A stretch of 32,413 nt of DNA from Micavibrio sp. UBA2638 (GTDB lineage Bacteria; Pseudomonadota; Alphaproteobacteria; Micavibrionales; Micavibrionaceae). Positions 1-7,922 of the stretch are shown here, in pieces (positions within the stretch are counted from its first letter, which is position 1; each line of letters starts with the position of its first letter). The DNA lies in contig DENS01000005.1 of the NCBI GenBank assembly GCA_002359735.1, positions 1 to 32,413 on the forward strand, written 5' to 3'. Both the position numbers and the translations under genes were made by a program. The notes below the pieces were generated by a model. That model worked only from the letters and a program-made list of their open reading frames with translations. It was not told where the DNA came from and did not search any database.

Positions 1-375
1 AGGGTGAAATACGTAGAGGCCAGCATATCCCAGGCCCTTGATCCCGCCGATATCGTGATAAAAGAACAGCTAGAGGCCATACGCGAGCGAAATGACCGGA
101 TTGCCTTTGAATTAAATGCGCAAAGTATCAAGGATGATTTTGAAGATCCGCAGAGCTTTATGCGTATGATCCGCCGCAATAAAGGCGCGCTGTATGATCA
201 TGTATCTTATGAAATTCTATCTTCGTCCGGGGATGCGTCAAAATTTCATAAGGTTCGTTTGATGGATAAATACGGCCACCGCGCAATGGCCATGTTTAAG
301 ATGAAGCAAAATGCGCAAGGGGAATGGAAAACCGAAGATATTATTATATTAACAACCCAGAATGACCCCTTATAG
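1..375 (+). CDS. DUF4864 domain protein, 5' end cut by the window
   Basis: The reading frame is open from the first base, and the first possible start is a GTG at 4. Upstream context is missing, so the true start probably lies outside the window; DUF4864 proteins usually carry an N-terminal signal peptide that is not visible here. The visible part matches the family pattern: an initial helix with a QL-AI segment, an F-x-L-x-A-x-S-I-K-D-x-F element, an F-M-R-M-I-R-R segment at about residues 52-58, and a C-terminal beta-rich part ending in W-K-T-E-D-I-I-I-L. No enzymatic role is known for the family. It is followed by about 110 bases of noncoding DNA before the next gene. Family assignment is from remembered pattern and is fairly confident; function is unknown. 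Confidence 0.72.
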   Translation, partial: RVKYVEASISQALDPADIVIKEQLEAIRERNDRIAFELNAQSIKDDFEDPQSFMRMIRRNKGALYDHVSYEILSSSGDASKFHKVRLMDKYGHRAMAMFKMKQNAQGEWKTEDIIILTTQNDPL

Positions 376-485
376 GAATGTTCTTTTCAATTTTTTAAAT
401 CCACGTACAATGGGAGATGCTGCAAAGTAAGGTTGCGGCGGCAATGCGTAAAAATACCAAATAATAATAACCAAATATTGGCGGC

Positions 486-1253
486 ATGGCAGAAAAAATT
501 CAGATTGATGCAGGGCAGGATCAATCCATCACAGCATTACACAGCGCACCGGCAGAAAGTCTGACGGCGCGAATTGACCAAACACTGGTGATTATGTCCC
601 ATGGTTTTCCTGGGCATAAGGCGCATCAGGATGACCTATACGGTGCGGTGGAGTTTTTGCTGGCGGATCGCGGGTACCATACGTTGCGTTTTGATTATCG
701 CGGCTGCGGGGAGAGTGACGGCCGTGAAGAAAATTTCACGATCGGTTCGGCCTGCGAAGATTTTCAGGCTGTTTTGTATTGGGCGAAATCCAGGGGCTAT
801 AAACGCTTTATTTATGTCGGCGAAGGGCTGGGCGCGACTTTGGCCATTATGAATATGGATCTGGATGTGCGGGCGCTGATCATGTTCTGGCCTGTGTTTG
901 ATTTGAAATCATACGCCAGCAGGGGGCTGAACGTTAAGGAGATTACCGATCAGGAGCAAAAGCAAGGGTATGTCGATAATAACAATCGGCGTATTGGCCT
1001 TAATCTGATCAATGAATTAAAGAAAATTGATATTATGTACGCCTTGAAAGAGGTTTTCGTTCCCACCGTTATTTTTCACGGGGCCCGTGATACTCTGGTG
1101 CCGATCAGCCAGCTTGATATCGGGCGCCGTTATATTCCGGCCAAACGTATTGAGATTACAACGTTTCATGATGGCGTTCATGGAATGGCCCAGGAAAACC
1201 ATCGCAAGGCCATGATGTATCAAATCTTACAATTTGTGGAAAAATACATATAG
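486..1253 (+). CDS. Alpha/beta hydrolase fold protein with Gly at the nucleophile position
   Basis: A 255-residue cytoplasmic protein with the alpha/beta hydrolase layout. The oxyanion-type H-G is at residues 39-40 (SHGFPGHK), followed by FDYRGCGESDG at 69-79. The nucleophile elbow is at 112-116, the acid loop GARDTLVP has Asp202, and the histidine loop DGVHG has His232. The elbow reads G-E-G-L-G, so position 114 is Gly (codon GGG) where active hydrolases have Ser in G-x-S-x-G. The Asp and His are kept. It may therefore be a non-catalytic fold member, or use another residue. The frame is intact and the codon use resembles its neighbours, so it is not an obvious pseudogene. It lies about 135 bases upstream of rpmI, in a separate transcription unit if the promoter noted there is real. 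The ATG has only a weak Shine-Dalgarno. Confidence 0.85.
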   Translation: MAEKIQIDAGQDQSITALHSAPAESLTARIDQTLVIMSHGFPGHKAHQDDLYGAVEFLLADRGYHTLRFDYRGCGESDGREENFTIGSACEDFQAVLYWAKSRGYKRFIYVGEGLGATLAIMNMDLDVRALIMFWPVFDLKSYASRGLNVKEITDQEQKQGYVDNNNRRIGLNLINELKKIDIMYALKEVFVPTVIFHGARDTLVPISQLDIGRRYIPAKRIEITTFHDGVHGMAQENHRKAMMYQILQFVEKYI

Positions 1254-1274
1254 ATCTTTTTGAAGAAAAAAGAC

Positions 1275-1304
1275 TTGATTTGTGGTCCGTAATGTTAGTA
1301 TAAC
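1275..1304 (+). promoter_or_regulatory. Candidate sigma-70 promoter for rpmI-rplT
   Basis: TTGATT at 1275-1280 and TATAAC at 1299-1304 are separated by 18 bases. These are 4/6 and 5/6 matches to the sigma-70 consensus. The site lies in the only gap before rpmI and would give a leader of about 75-80 nucleotides. It is prediction only. Confidence 0.45.
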
Positions 1305-1389
1305 CCCTTACTTGATGTGATGATCTGGCTTAATGCGTTTCGGCTGCCTCGATCATCTGTGTATGTAACCCTTTAATCAGGAGAAGAAA

Positions 1390-1620
1390 ATGCCGAAGAT
1401 GAAAACCCGCAGCGGTGCCAAGAAGCGATTCAAGGTCACCTCCAGTGGTAAGGTAAAGGCGAAGCCGTCTTTCATGCGCCACATGCAAATGAATAAGCCA
1501 AAATCAATGAAGCGTAAGGCCCGCCGTATTGGTGTGCTGTGTGATGCGGATGCCCGCATTGTGTTGCGCAACTTCTTGCCGTATAACCGCAAGACCAAAA
1601 GATCAGAAGGAGGCGCCTAA
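1390..1620 (+). CDS. rpmI: 50S ribosomal protein L35
   Basis: A 76-residue, very basic protein starting MPKMKTRSGAKKRFKVT, the classic L35 N-terminus. The conserved K-x-x-H-M-x-x-K-x-x-K-x-K-R-x-x-R core follows in the middle. L35 is a component of the large ribosomal subunit. A Shine-Dalgarno (AGGAGAAG) lies just upstream of the ATG. The last base of its TAA is the first base of the rplT ATG (TAATG), so the two genes are translationally coupled. The C-terminus (NRKTKRSEGGA) is a little longer than the usual ~65 residues. infC, which often precedes rpmI, is not present here. Confidence 0.97.
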   Translation: MPKMKTRSGAKKRFKVTSSGKVKAKPSFMRHMQMNKPKSMKRKARRIGVLCDADARIVLRNFLPYNRKTKRSEGGA

Positions 1621-1997
1621 TGTCACGAGTAAAAGGAGGCCCACGCGCCCACGCCAGACACCGTAAAGTTATTAAGGCTGCCAAAGGATATTATGGCCGT
1701 CGTAAGAATTGTTTCCGTACCGCCGTTCAGGCCGTTGAGAAAGCCGGTCAGTACGCGTATCGCGACCGTCGTAATAAGAAACGTGATTTCCGTTCTTTGT
1801 GGATTCAACGTATCAATGCGGCCGCCCGTATGCACGGTATGAACTATTCAACCTTTATGCATGGTTTGAAATTGACCGGTATCGAATTGGACAGAAAAGT
1901 GTTGTCCGATATTGCGATCCGCGATGAAAAAGGGTTTGAAGCCATTGCCAAGCAGGTTGCCGATGCTTTGAAAAAAGCGCAAAAGAAGGCGGCTTAA
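1620..1997 (+). CDS. rplT: 50S ribosomal protein L20
   Basis: A 125-residue basic protein with the L20 pattern: MSRVKGGPRAHARHRKVIK at the start, AKGYYGRRKN, YRDRRNKKRDFRSLWIQRINAA in the middle, and the C-terminal globular domain with YSTFMHGLKLTGIELDRKVLSDIA. L20 binds 23S rRNA early in assembly and in several bacteria represses its own operon. Its Shine-Dalgarno AGAAGGAGG (1605-1613) lies inside the end of rpmI, six bases from the ATG. A second AAAAGGAGG occurs within codons 4-7 (1631-1639) with no start after it. The N-terminal R-V-K-G-G replaces the common R-V-K-R-G. The stop codon lies in a perfect inverted repeat (1991-2008), and a rho-independent terminator follows. Confidence 0.97.
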   Translation: MSRVKGGPRAHARHRKVIKAAKGYYGRRKNCFRTAVQAVEKAGQYAYRDRRNKKRDFRSLWIQRINAAARMHGMNYSTFMHGLKLTGIELDRKVLSDIAIRDEKGFEAIAKQVADALKKAQKKAA

Positions 1998-2008
1998 ACT
2001 TTTAAGCC
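1991..2008 (+). repeat. Perfect 8-bp inverted repeat over the rplT stop codon
   Basis: GGCTTAAA (1991-1998), a two-base spacer, then TTTAAGCC (2001-2008). The arms are perfectly complementary and contain the TAA stop at 1995-1997. It has no T-run, so it is not itself a terminator. It could be a 3'-end stabilising stem upstream of the real terminator. Confidence 0.5.
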
Positions 2009-2037
2009 GTGTGTTTGACTAGACAGTTTACAAAAAG

Positions 2038-2064
2038 CGGTCCTTTCGCAGGGCCGTTTTTTTT
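2038..2064 (+). terminator. Rho-independent terminator after rpmI-rplT
   Basis: CGGTCC (2038-2043), a seven-base loop and GGGCCG (2051-2056) form a six-pair stem with one G-T wobble. A run of eight T follows at 2057-2064. It ends the L35-L20 unit. Confidence 0.85.
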
Positions 2065-2080
2065 ATGCCATGCCGGGCTC

Positions 2081-2215
2081 ATGAAATTTCTGATGTTCAG
2101 CATATGGGCCTTATTATGCGGCAGGCTAATAACGCGGCGGATATATTTGGCGGCGCCGGCAAGGGCCATGGCGGCGGGGCTGCTTCTGTGGTATATATTT
2201 CGTCATGAAAGATAA
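2081..2215 (+). CDS. Possible 44-aa small membrane protein
   Basis: An ATG at 2081, after the terminator, opens a 44-codon frame with two hydrophobic stretches (MKFLMFSIWALLCG and AAGLLLWYIF) separated by a basic turn (GRLITRRIY). It overlaps the first 11 bases of the HAD gene, an arrangement that would suit coupling. The Shine-Dalgarno is poor and no homologue is recognised. It may be only a chance frame; the membrane-like composition and the overlap are the only support. Confidence 0.22.
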   Translation: MKFLMFSIWALLCGRLITRRIYLAAPARAMAAGLLLWYIFRHER

Positions 2216-2876
2216 AAAGCTGATAGTTTTTGATTGGAACGGAACAATACTGGCCGATACATTGCCCTGTTGGCGTGCCAGTAATGCCTGTCTTGAATTT
2301 TTTGGCGTTGAACCGATTTCTCTGAAGCGTTACCGCGAGACGTCGAATTTTCCGGTCATACATTTTTACGCCAAAAATGGGGCCAGTGTTGATCTGGTTT
2401 TGGAAAAACAGGCCGAGGCCAATGATATTTTTTATAATCATTACATTCAGGCCGCCACGCGGGCCAGAACGCGCACCGGCGTACGCACTCTGTTGCATTG
2501 GCTGGAACAAAAGGGCTATGACCGGACAATCCTTAGTAACTATATTACCGAAGAAATTGAAAAACAGCTGATACGGTTGAAAATTGATCATTACTTTTCC
2601 CATGTTTGCGGTAATCCAGATGGCTGTACGGTGCTGGAACGCGCGACCAAGCCCGAACGGCTTTCGGCCTATATGCTTAAACGTGGTTACCGCGCGGACA
2701 ATACCTATTTAATCGGGGATAGTACAGAGGAGCCGGAGATCGCGCATAAATTGGGGTTGAAATGCATTTCAATAACGGGCGGTTATTTTTCAACCGGACG
2801 GTTAAAAGCCGCAAAACCGCATTTTCTCGCTCATAATATGAAAGATGTGATTGAGATATTGGATGGTGACTGCTAA
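2205..2876 (+). CDS. HAD-superfamily hydrolase (phosphoglycolate phosphatase-like)
   Basis: A 223-residue cytoplasmic HAD protein. Motif I is VFDWNGT with nucleophile Asp10; the usual second Asp (position 12) is Asn. Motif II is TILSN (Ser111), the motif III lysine is in ATKPE (Lys149), and motif IV is LIGDSTEEPEIA (Asp172 and following acids). The helical cap between residues about 17 and 85 is of the C1 type seen in phosphoglycolate phosphatases. HADs with DWNGT are known, so the Asn may be a subfamily trait, but it removes the general acid/base of canonical phosphatases. It sits between the rplT terminator and pheS, with a 26-base gap to pheS, and is probably co-transcribed with pheS. Substrate unknown. 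Confidence 0.85.
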   Translation: MKDKKLIVFDWNGTILADTLPCWRASNACLEFFGVEPISLKRYRETSNFPVIHFYAKNGASVDLVLEKQAEANDIFYNHYIQAATRARTRTGVRTLLHWLEQKGYDRTILSNYITEEIEKQLIRLKIDHYFSHVCGNPDGCTVLERATKPERLSAYMLKRGYRADNTYLIGDSTEEPEIAHKLGLKCISITGGYFSTGRLKAAKPHFLAHNMKDVIEILDGDC

Positions 2877-2902
2877 AAAAGCACATAATAAGGGATAAGG
2901 TG

Positions 2903-4006
2903 ATGACTGATATTGTAAATTTGAAAAAAGAACTGACCTCTGAAATTACTGCGGCCAATGATTTAAAGGCGTTGGACGAAGTTCGGGTTTCTGTCCTGGG
3001 TAAAAAAGGACGTATTACCGCGATCATGAAAACGTTGGGCGGTATGGACCCCGAAGAACGTAAAACAACCGGTCAGGCTTTAAATGTGCTGAAAGATGAA
3101 ATTGCCGATTTGTTGAAATCGCAAGAGGCCGCGCTAAAAAAACAGGCAATGGATGAACGCCTGGCCACGGAACATATTGATATCACGCTGAATACGCGCC
3201 CGGAACGCGCCGGCAAGGTGCATCCGATTAGCCAGACCATCGATGAGCTGGTCACTATATTCGGGGCCATGGGCTTTAGCGTCGCCGAGGGGCCGGATAT
3301 AGAAGATGACTGGCATAATTTCACAGCGCTTAATTTTCCGCCCGGACACCCGGCCCGCGAAATGCAGGATACGTTTTTCCTGCCGGAAGACCCGTCTGAA
3401 ACTGATCCTGAAAAGGCGCGTAAGGTGTTGCGGACGCACACATCTTCTGTACAAATTCGCCACATGGAAAATAATGCGCCGCCAATCAAGACCATTTGTT
3501 TCGGCCGTACATACCGCTCTGACTGGGATATGACGCATACCCCGATGTTTCATCAGATGGAATGCCTGTACATCGATAAAGGTGTGACCATGGCACATTT
3601 GAAAGGGTGCCTGACCGATTTTGTGCGTGCGTTTTTTAAAATTGACGATCTTCCCGTTCGTTTCCGCCCATCCTTCTTTCCGTTTGTGGAACCGGGGGCC
3701 GAGGTTGATATCGGTTATGTGAAGTTGTCCAATGGTGGAATGCGCCTTGGTAAGGCCAAAGACAATGAAGATCAATGCTGGATGGAGATTTTGGGCTCTG
3801 GCATGGTGCACCCGAATGTTTTGAAAAACTGTGGCATTGACCCGAATGAATATCAGGGGTTTGCTTTCGGCATGGGGCTGGAACGCTCCACGATGCTGAA
3901 ATACGGTATTCCTGATTTGCGTACATTCTTTGACAGTGATGTTCGCTGGTTGGGGCATTATGGCTTTGATCCGCTTAATCGCCCGAACAGCGCGACGAAT
4001 TATTAA
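2903..4006 (+). CDS. pheS: Phenylalanine--tRNA ligase alpha subunit
   Basis: The catalytic subunit of class II PheRS, an alpha2-beta2 enzyme that charges tRNA-Phe. The N-terminal coiled coil (about 1-90) is followed by the catalytic domain with HPISQTIDELV, the VLRTHTSSVQIR region, motif 2 (FGRTYRSDWDMTHTPMFHQ) and motif 3 (GFAFGMGLERSTMLKYGIPDLR). After FHQME the usual Gly is Cys. The ATG at 2903 is chosen over the adjoining GTG at 2900 because AGGG at 2891-2894 is then eight bases away. At 367 residues it is slightly longer than the usual ~340, partly through an insertion around PEDPSETDPEKARK. pheT lies downstream, separated by a GNAT gene. Confidence 0.97.
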   Translation: MTDIVNLKKELTSEITAANDLKALDEVRVSVLGKKGRITAIMKTLGGMDPEERKTTGQALNVLKDEIADLLKSQEAALKKQAMDERLATEHIDITLNTRPERAGKVHPISQTIDELVTIFGAMGFSVAEGPDIEDDWHNFTALNFPPGHPAREMQDTFFLPEDPSETDPEKARKVLRTHTSSVQIRHMENNAPPIKTICFGRTYRSDWDMTHTPMFHQMECLYIDKGVTMAHLKGCLTDFVRAFFKIDDLPVRFRPSFFPFVEPGAEVDIGYVKLSNGGMRLGKAKDNEDQCWMEILGSGMVHPNVLKNCGIDPNEYQGFAFGMGLERSTMLKYGIPDLRTFFDSDVRWLGHYGFDPLNRPNSATNY

Positions 4007-4023
4007 GTCCGGCGGCCCGTTCT

Positions 4024-4467
4024 ATGTCTTCCATTGTCATACGCCCCTTGGAACAGAATGATTTTCCGAACTGGCTTCCGCTTTGGGATGGTAATAATCT
4101 GGGTCAGCGTGATGAGGCCGTGACCAGTTCGACCTGGGCGCGTTTAATGGATGATGGATATCCTGTTGGTGGCCTGTGTGCGCTTTTACAGGGGGAAATG
4201 GCCGGGCTGGTGCATTATATTTTGCACCCCACCACCGGCGCAATTGCCGAGGCCTGTTATATGCAGGACGTTTTCGTTGCACCTGAATATCGCCGCTGTG
4301 GCGTTGCAAGGGCCTTGGTACGGGAATTGGAGGCGCTGGGCCGTAAAGCCGGATGGTCGCGTCTTTACTGGTTGGCCGATGCGGATAATCATGCGGCGCA
4401 GGCGCTGTATAAAAGCATCGGCGTGAAGATGAACTTTAATTTGTTTATCCAGCCTTTGACTGTATAA
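4024..4467 (+). CDS. GNAT-family N-acetyltransferase
   Basis: A 147-residue single-domain GNAT protein. The acetyl-CoA pyrophosphate-binding motif A is VFVAPEYRRCGVARALVRELE (about residues 90-110, with the R-R-C-G-V-A form of Q/R-x-x-G-x-G/A). Motif B is WSRLYWLADADNHAAQALYKSIG. The family moves an acetyl group from acetyl-CoA to an amine; the substrate here is unknown. It starts 17 bases after the pheS stop and separates pheS from pheT, which are normally adjacent. That position suggests co-transcription with the PheRS genes. Acetylation of a translation component is conceivable but unproven. The Shine-Dalgarno is weak. Confidence 0.88.
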   Translation: MSSIVIRPLEQNDFPNWLPLWDGNNLGQRDEAVTSSTWARLMDDGYPVGGLCALLQGEMAGLVHYILHPTTGAIAEACYMQDVFVAPEYRRCGVARALVRELEALGRKAGWSRLYWLADADNHAAQALYKSIGVKMNFNLFIQPLTV

Positions 4468-4567
4468 ACGCTGTGATGAATTATGACGCGAAAGCGTTGA
4501 GTTTTCGGTTAAAACTGTTAATGATGTAACGTAAATATATATTGAAATTGAAAGAGCAATAAAAGAT

Positions 4568-6979
4568 ATGAAATTCACGCTGAATTGGTTGAAAAAACAT
4601 CTGGATACAAATGCCTCGCTTCAGGAAATCTGCGATAAATTGACAGCGTTGGGGCTGGAGCTGGATGGCGTGGAAGACCGCGCCGCGCTATATGCCCCCT
4701 TTAAAGTGGCCTTGATTGAAAAGGCCGAAAAGCACCCCGATGCTGACCGCCTGAAGGTTTGCACCGTAAAAACCGCAGACGGCGTAAAGCAGGTTGTTTG
4801 CGGCGCACCGAACGCCCGCACCGGCATGAAAGGCGTTTTTGCGCCCGAAGGATCATATATCCCCGGCAGCGACATAACCTTGAAAAAAGGCGTTATTCGC
4901 GGCGTGGAAAGTTGCGGCATGATGGTATCCGAAGCCGAGATGAATTTATCCGAAGATCATGATGGTATTATTGAGATCGATGACAGTATCGAAATAGGGA
5001 CCTCTTTTGCGGAACTTTATGGTCTGGATGACCCTGTTCTGACAATTGATTTAACGCCCAACCGCGTTGATTGTGCAGGGGTGCGGGGTATTGCGCGTGA
5101 TTTGGCCGCGGCTGGTCTTGGCACCTTAAAACCGCTGGCTGGTGATAAAATAGAGGGCGGTTTTGCATCACCGGTAAAAGTGACCATCGAAGATAAAGAT
5201 GGTTGTAAACTGTTTTTAGGGCGCACAATCAAGGGCGTTAAAAACGGCCCGTCGCCGGAATGGATGCAGGCCCTGTTAAAAAGTGTTGGTCTGCGTCCTA
5301 TCTCCGCATTGGTGGATATTACCAATTATCTATCGCTTGACCTGTGCCGCCCCTTGCACGTTTATGATATCGCCCGGCTGAGCGGTGATATCGTGGTGCG
5401 TGAAGCCAGGGACGGCGAAGAATTTGATGCGTTGAATGACAAATCATATCGCGCCGCAGGCGGTGAAGTTGCCATTACCGATGAATCCGGCGTGATCGGG
5501 TTTGGCGGTATTGTTGGCGGCGAAAGCACCAGCTGCACCGAGGGTACCGTTGATGTGTTTCTGGAGTGCGCTTATTTTAATCCGACGCGCATGGCCAAAA
5601 CCGGACGCTTGCACGGCATAGACAGCGACGCCCGTTACCGTAATGAACGCGGTATTGACCCGGTTTTCACCCATGACGGCATGGAGATCGCGACCCGCTT
5701 AATTCTTGATATTTGCGGCGGCGAAGCCAGCCAGATTGTGACGGCCGGCGCGGTGCCGGATTGGCAGAAAACCGTCGATTATGACCCCGCCATCGTAAAA
5801 AACCTGATCGGTATGGATGTCGATACCAAGACCCAGAAACAGATTTTAACGGATTTGGGTTTCGGCGCGAAAGATAATGGCGGCGCCTTTGCGGTTTCTG
5901 TTCCGCCTTGGCGCGGCGATATCTGGGACGCCGATACCGACGGGAAAGCCGATCTGGCGGAGGAAATCTTGCGCGTTGTCGGTCTGGATGATTTGCCATC
6001 GGTTTCTGTTCGCGCGGACAGCGCGGTGACACAGGCCGCCGAGACAGTGTTACTGGGGCGGGTCAGGCAGGCGCGCAATGCCCTGACGGCGCGCGGCATG
6101 CATGAATGCGTGACCTGGTCATTTATGAACAAGGAGCTGGCCGGGCATTTCGGGTCTAATGATAACGCGTTGACCCTGTCTAACCCGATCAGCGCAGAAA
6201 TTGATCAGATGCGCCCGTCTATATTGCCGAATTTGATTACCGCCGCCGGTGCCAATCACGCGCGTGGTTTCGGCAACGCGGCGCTGTGCGAAATCGGCCC
6301 TGTCTTCCGCTCGGTTAAGGCCGACGGACAGGAAATGATCGCCAGCGGTATACGCGCCGGGGCGAATGCCCCCCGTAACTGGAGTGATGCATCGGCTGTG
6401 CGCCCGGTGGATGCCTATGATGCCAAGGCCGATGCTCTGGCGGCGCTTGAGGCTTGCGGCGCGCCTGCGGCGAATGCCCAGATCCGCAAAGGGGCGTCAT
6501 CGTATTTCCACCCCGGGCGGTCCGGTGTTTTCGCGCTGGGTAAGACTATTATTGCCCAATTTGGCGAAATCCACCCCGCAATTCTGGAAGAGATGGATAT
6601 CAAATTCCCCGTTGTGGCCTTTGAGGTCTTTCTACAAAATATCCCCGAGGCCAAGAAAAAGGGCGGCACGGAAAAGCCATATCTGCAATTGGCTTCCTTG
6701 CAGCCGGTTTCACGCGATTTTGCGTTTGTGGTGGACCAAAGCGTGGAGAGCTTTGATCTGGTACGCGCTGCCAAATCCGCGGATAAGAAAATGATCGCCG
6801 ATGCTTATGTCTTTGACGTCTATGCCGGTAAGGGCGTGGAAGAGGGCAAAAAGTCATTGGCGCTTAATGTGACCCTGCAGCCGGATGACAAGACCCTGAC
6901 GGATGAGGAGATCGAGGCCATTTCGCAAAACATTATTGCGGCCGTTCACGCCAAAACCGGCGGTATTTTGCGCGGATAG
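4568..6979 (+). CDS. pheT: Phenylalanine--tRNA ligase beta subunit
   Basis: An 803-residue PheRS beta subunit of the usual bacterial length. In order: start MKFTLNWLKKHLD; EMAP-II-like tRNA-binding domain (about 40-150, with HPDADRLKVCTV and GVESCGMMVSEAE); the B3/B4 editing domain that hydrolyses mischarged Tyr-tRNA-Phe (about 210-370); the B5 domain; a catalytic-like core (about 480-690); and the C-terminal FDX-ACB anticodon-binding domain (about 710-803, with LQPVSRDFAFVVD). It follows the GNAT gene after a 100-base gap that is longer and more AT-rich than its neighbours' gaps, so pheT may also have its own promoter. No clear Shine-Dalgarno precedes the ATG. Confidence 0.97.
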   Translation: MKFTLNWLKKHLDTNASLQEICDKLTALGLELDGVEDRAALYAPFKVALIEKAEKHPDADRLKVCTVKTADGVKQVVCGAPNARTGMKGVFAPEGSYIPGSDITLKKGVIRGVESCGMMVSEAEMNLSEDHDGIIEIDDSIEIGTSFAELYGLDDPVLTIDLTPNRVDCAGVRGIARDLAAAGLGTLKPLAGDKIEGGFASPVKVTIEDKDGCKLFLGRTIKGVKNGPSPEWMQALLKSVGLRPISALVDITNYLSLDLCRPLHVYDIARLSGDIVVREARDGEEFDALNDKSYRAAGGEVAITDESGVIGFGGIVGGESTSCTEGTVDVFLECAYFNPTRMAKTGRLHGIDSDARYRNERGIDPVFTHDGMEIATRLILDICGGEASQIVTAGAVPDWQKTVDYDPAIVKNLIGMDVDTKTQKQILTDLGFGAKDNGGAFAVSVPPWRGDIWDADTDGKADLAEEILRVVGLDDLPSVSVRADSAVTQAAETVLLGRVRQARNALTARGMHECVTWSFMNKELAGHFGSNDNALTLSNPISAEIDQMRPSILPNLITAAGANHARGFGNAALCEIGPVFRSVKADGQEMIASGIRAGANAPRNWSDASAVRPVDAYDAKADALAALEACGAPAANAQIRKGASSYFHPGRSGVFALGKTIIAQFGEIHPAILEEMDIKFPVVAFEVFLQNIPEAKKKGGTEKPYLQLASLQPVSRDFAFVVDQSVESFDLVRAAKSADKKMIADAYVFDVYAGKGVEEGKKSLALNVTLQPDDKTLTDEEIEAISQNIIAAVHAKTGGILRG

Positions 6980-7185
6980 TTGCACGTAAAACCCGGTTAA
7001 TGCCTTTATATTAAAGCGTAATTCGCGTTCGTCATTTCGTTTGTTCATTTTAAGGGGGTGGGGGTGCCCTTTGGGATGCAAGCCCGATATGTTGATCTTT
7101 ATTATATGAATTAATTCCTAATTATGCAAGGTTGAAATACAGGCTTGATCATCCCTGATGAAGAGTTTGGTTTCGCGCATTTTAT

Positions 7186-7215
7186 TTGACATATTACTTA
7201 TGTGTGTGCGATAAA
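7186..7215 (+). promoter_or_regulatory. Candidate sigma-70 promoter of the tandem paralogue genes
   Basis: A consensus TTGACA (7186-7191) is followed after 18 bases by GATAAA (7210-7215), in an AT-rich gap of about 270 bases after pheT. It would give a leader of about 30 nucleotides before the GTG at 7252. The rest of the gap (6980-7185) shows only a G-rich tract with AAGGG/CCCTT arms at 7052-7071 and AT-rich DNA. Confidence 0.5.
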
Positions 7216-7251
7216 TACAAGCATCATAATAAACAGGGGAGGACTGGCGCC

Positions 7252-7854
7252 GTGACGCACCACAATAATAAAGAGCGCTTGCAGGACATACGCAAAAACT
7301 TGATCCATCTTTTTTCCGGCGCGGCCCATGATGTGCAGGCGGAAATTTATCCTGCGAAGGGCGCTTTGGCCACTGGCGGCGCGCATGCGCACCATGTGCA
7401 GGAATATGCCCGTAATCTGGCCGGTACATATAGCTACGCCTATGCGCTGTGCCGTTCGGAAGACGGGCTGAAACGCGCGGGCGGCGCACTGGCCGATGAT
7501 CTGATCGCCCATTGGGGGCAGGCGCAAATGTTGAAGGTGATGCCAGAGTTAATTGATGACCCTGATCCGAACGTTCAAGAGAGTATTCACACCATGTTAG
7601 ACCGTGTCGAGGCCATGATGGATGCAATGGCTGTCATGGAGGGCGGGGCCGCCGCTGGCCGCAATATCATGAACCGGAATGCCCTGGGCCGTGACGCCGC
7701 GGCGCGGGCCGTTGTGTTTTCGGCAACGGGAGCATCGCGTGAGCAACAAAGCAGGCTGGCGCGTTTAACCTTCGCCGGCGAAATCCTTGCCAATGTACAA
7801 AAAACCAGTATGAATATCTGCGTAGAACCGGAATTACCCGGCGCAAATTTATAA
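7252..7854 (+). CDS. Uncharacterised protein, first of a tandem paralogue pair
   Basis: A 200-residue soluble, probably mostly helical protein of unrecognised family. The GTG at 7252 is chosen because AGGGGAGG (7235-7242) lies nine bases upstream; the frame opens earlier, at a TTG that coincides with a promoter -35 box. No signal peptide or membrane segment is seen. It has an N-terminal RL-x-x-I/L-x-x-x-L-x-x-x-FSGAA-x-D element (about 9-27), a core at 60-120 (YSYAYALC, GGALADDLIAHWG, LIDD, MLDRVE), an Ala/Met/Arg-rich linker, and a last helix RLTFAGEILANVQ. The core is about 58% identical by eye to the next gene (37 of 64 positions). Function unknown. The conserved H-W-G and C residues could be structural or binding. 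Confidence 0.8.
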   Translation: MTHHNNKERLQDIRKNLIHLFSGAAHDVQAEIYPAKGALATGGAHAHHVQEYARNLAGTYSYAYALCRSEDGLKRAGGALADDLIAHWGQAQMLKVMPELIDDPDPNVQESIHTMLDRVEAMMDAMAVMEGGAAAGRNIMNRNALGRDAAARAVVFSATGASREQQSRLARLTFAGEILANVQKTSMNICVEPELPGANL

Positions 7855-7922
7855 ACAATATAAATAACAGGCATTGGCCGTTTGCGTCATTTTATAGTGT
7901 CTTTTAGGGAGGACGAAACCAA

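Noticed and set aside
2009..2080. Extended small frame starting at 2009
   Set aside because: It runs through the rplT terminator stem; only the part after 2081 could be considered.
3134..3958. Long minus-strand frame inside pheS
   Set aside because: It is fully antisense to a secure conserved gene, and the protein has no recognisable features; a shadow of pheS codon bias.
4496..4516. AGTTTT/AAAACT dyad and TTAA-N5-TTAA before pheT as a CtrA site
   Set aside because: CtrA sites have a seven-base spacer; the dyad is short and AT-rich, so chance is likely.
7052..7071. G-rich tract as a G-quadruplex
   Set aside because: Only two long G runs are present, so an intramolecular quadruplex is not supported; it may form a weak hairpin.
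7186..7251. N-terminal extension of the first paralogue from a TTG at 7186
   Set aside because: That TTG is the first three bases of a perfect -35 box, and a strong Shine-Dalgarno sits before the GTG at 7252.
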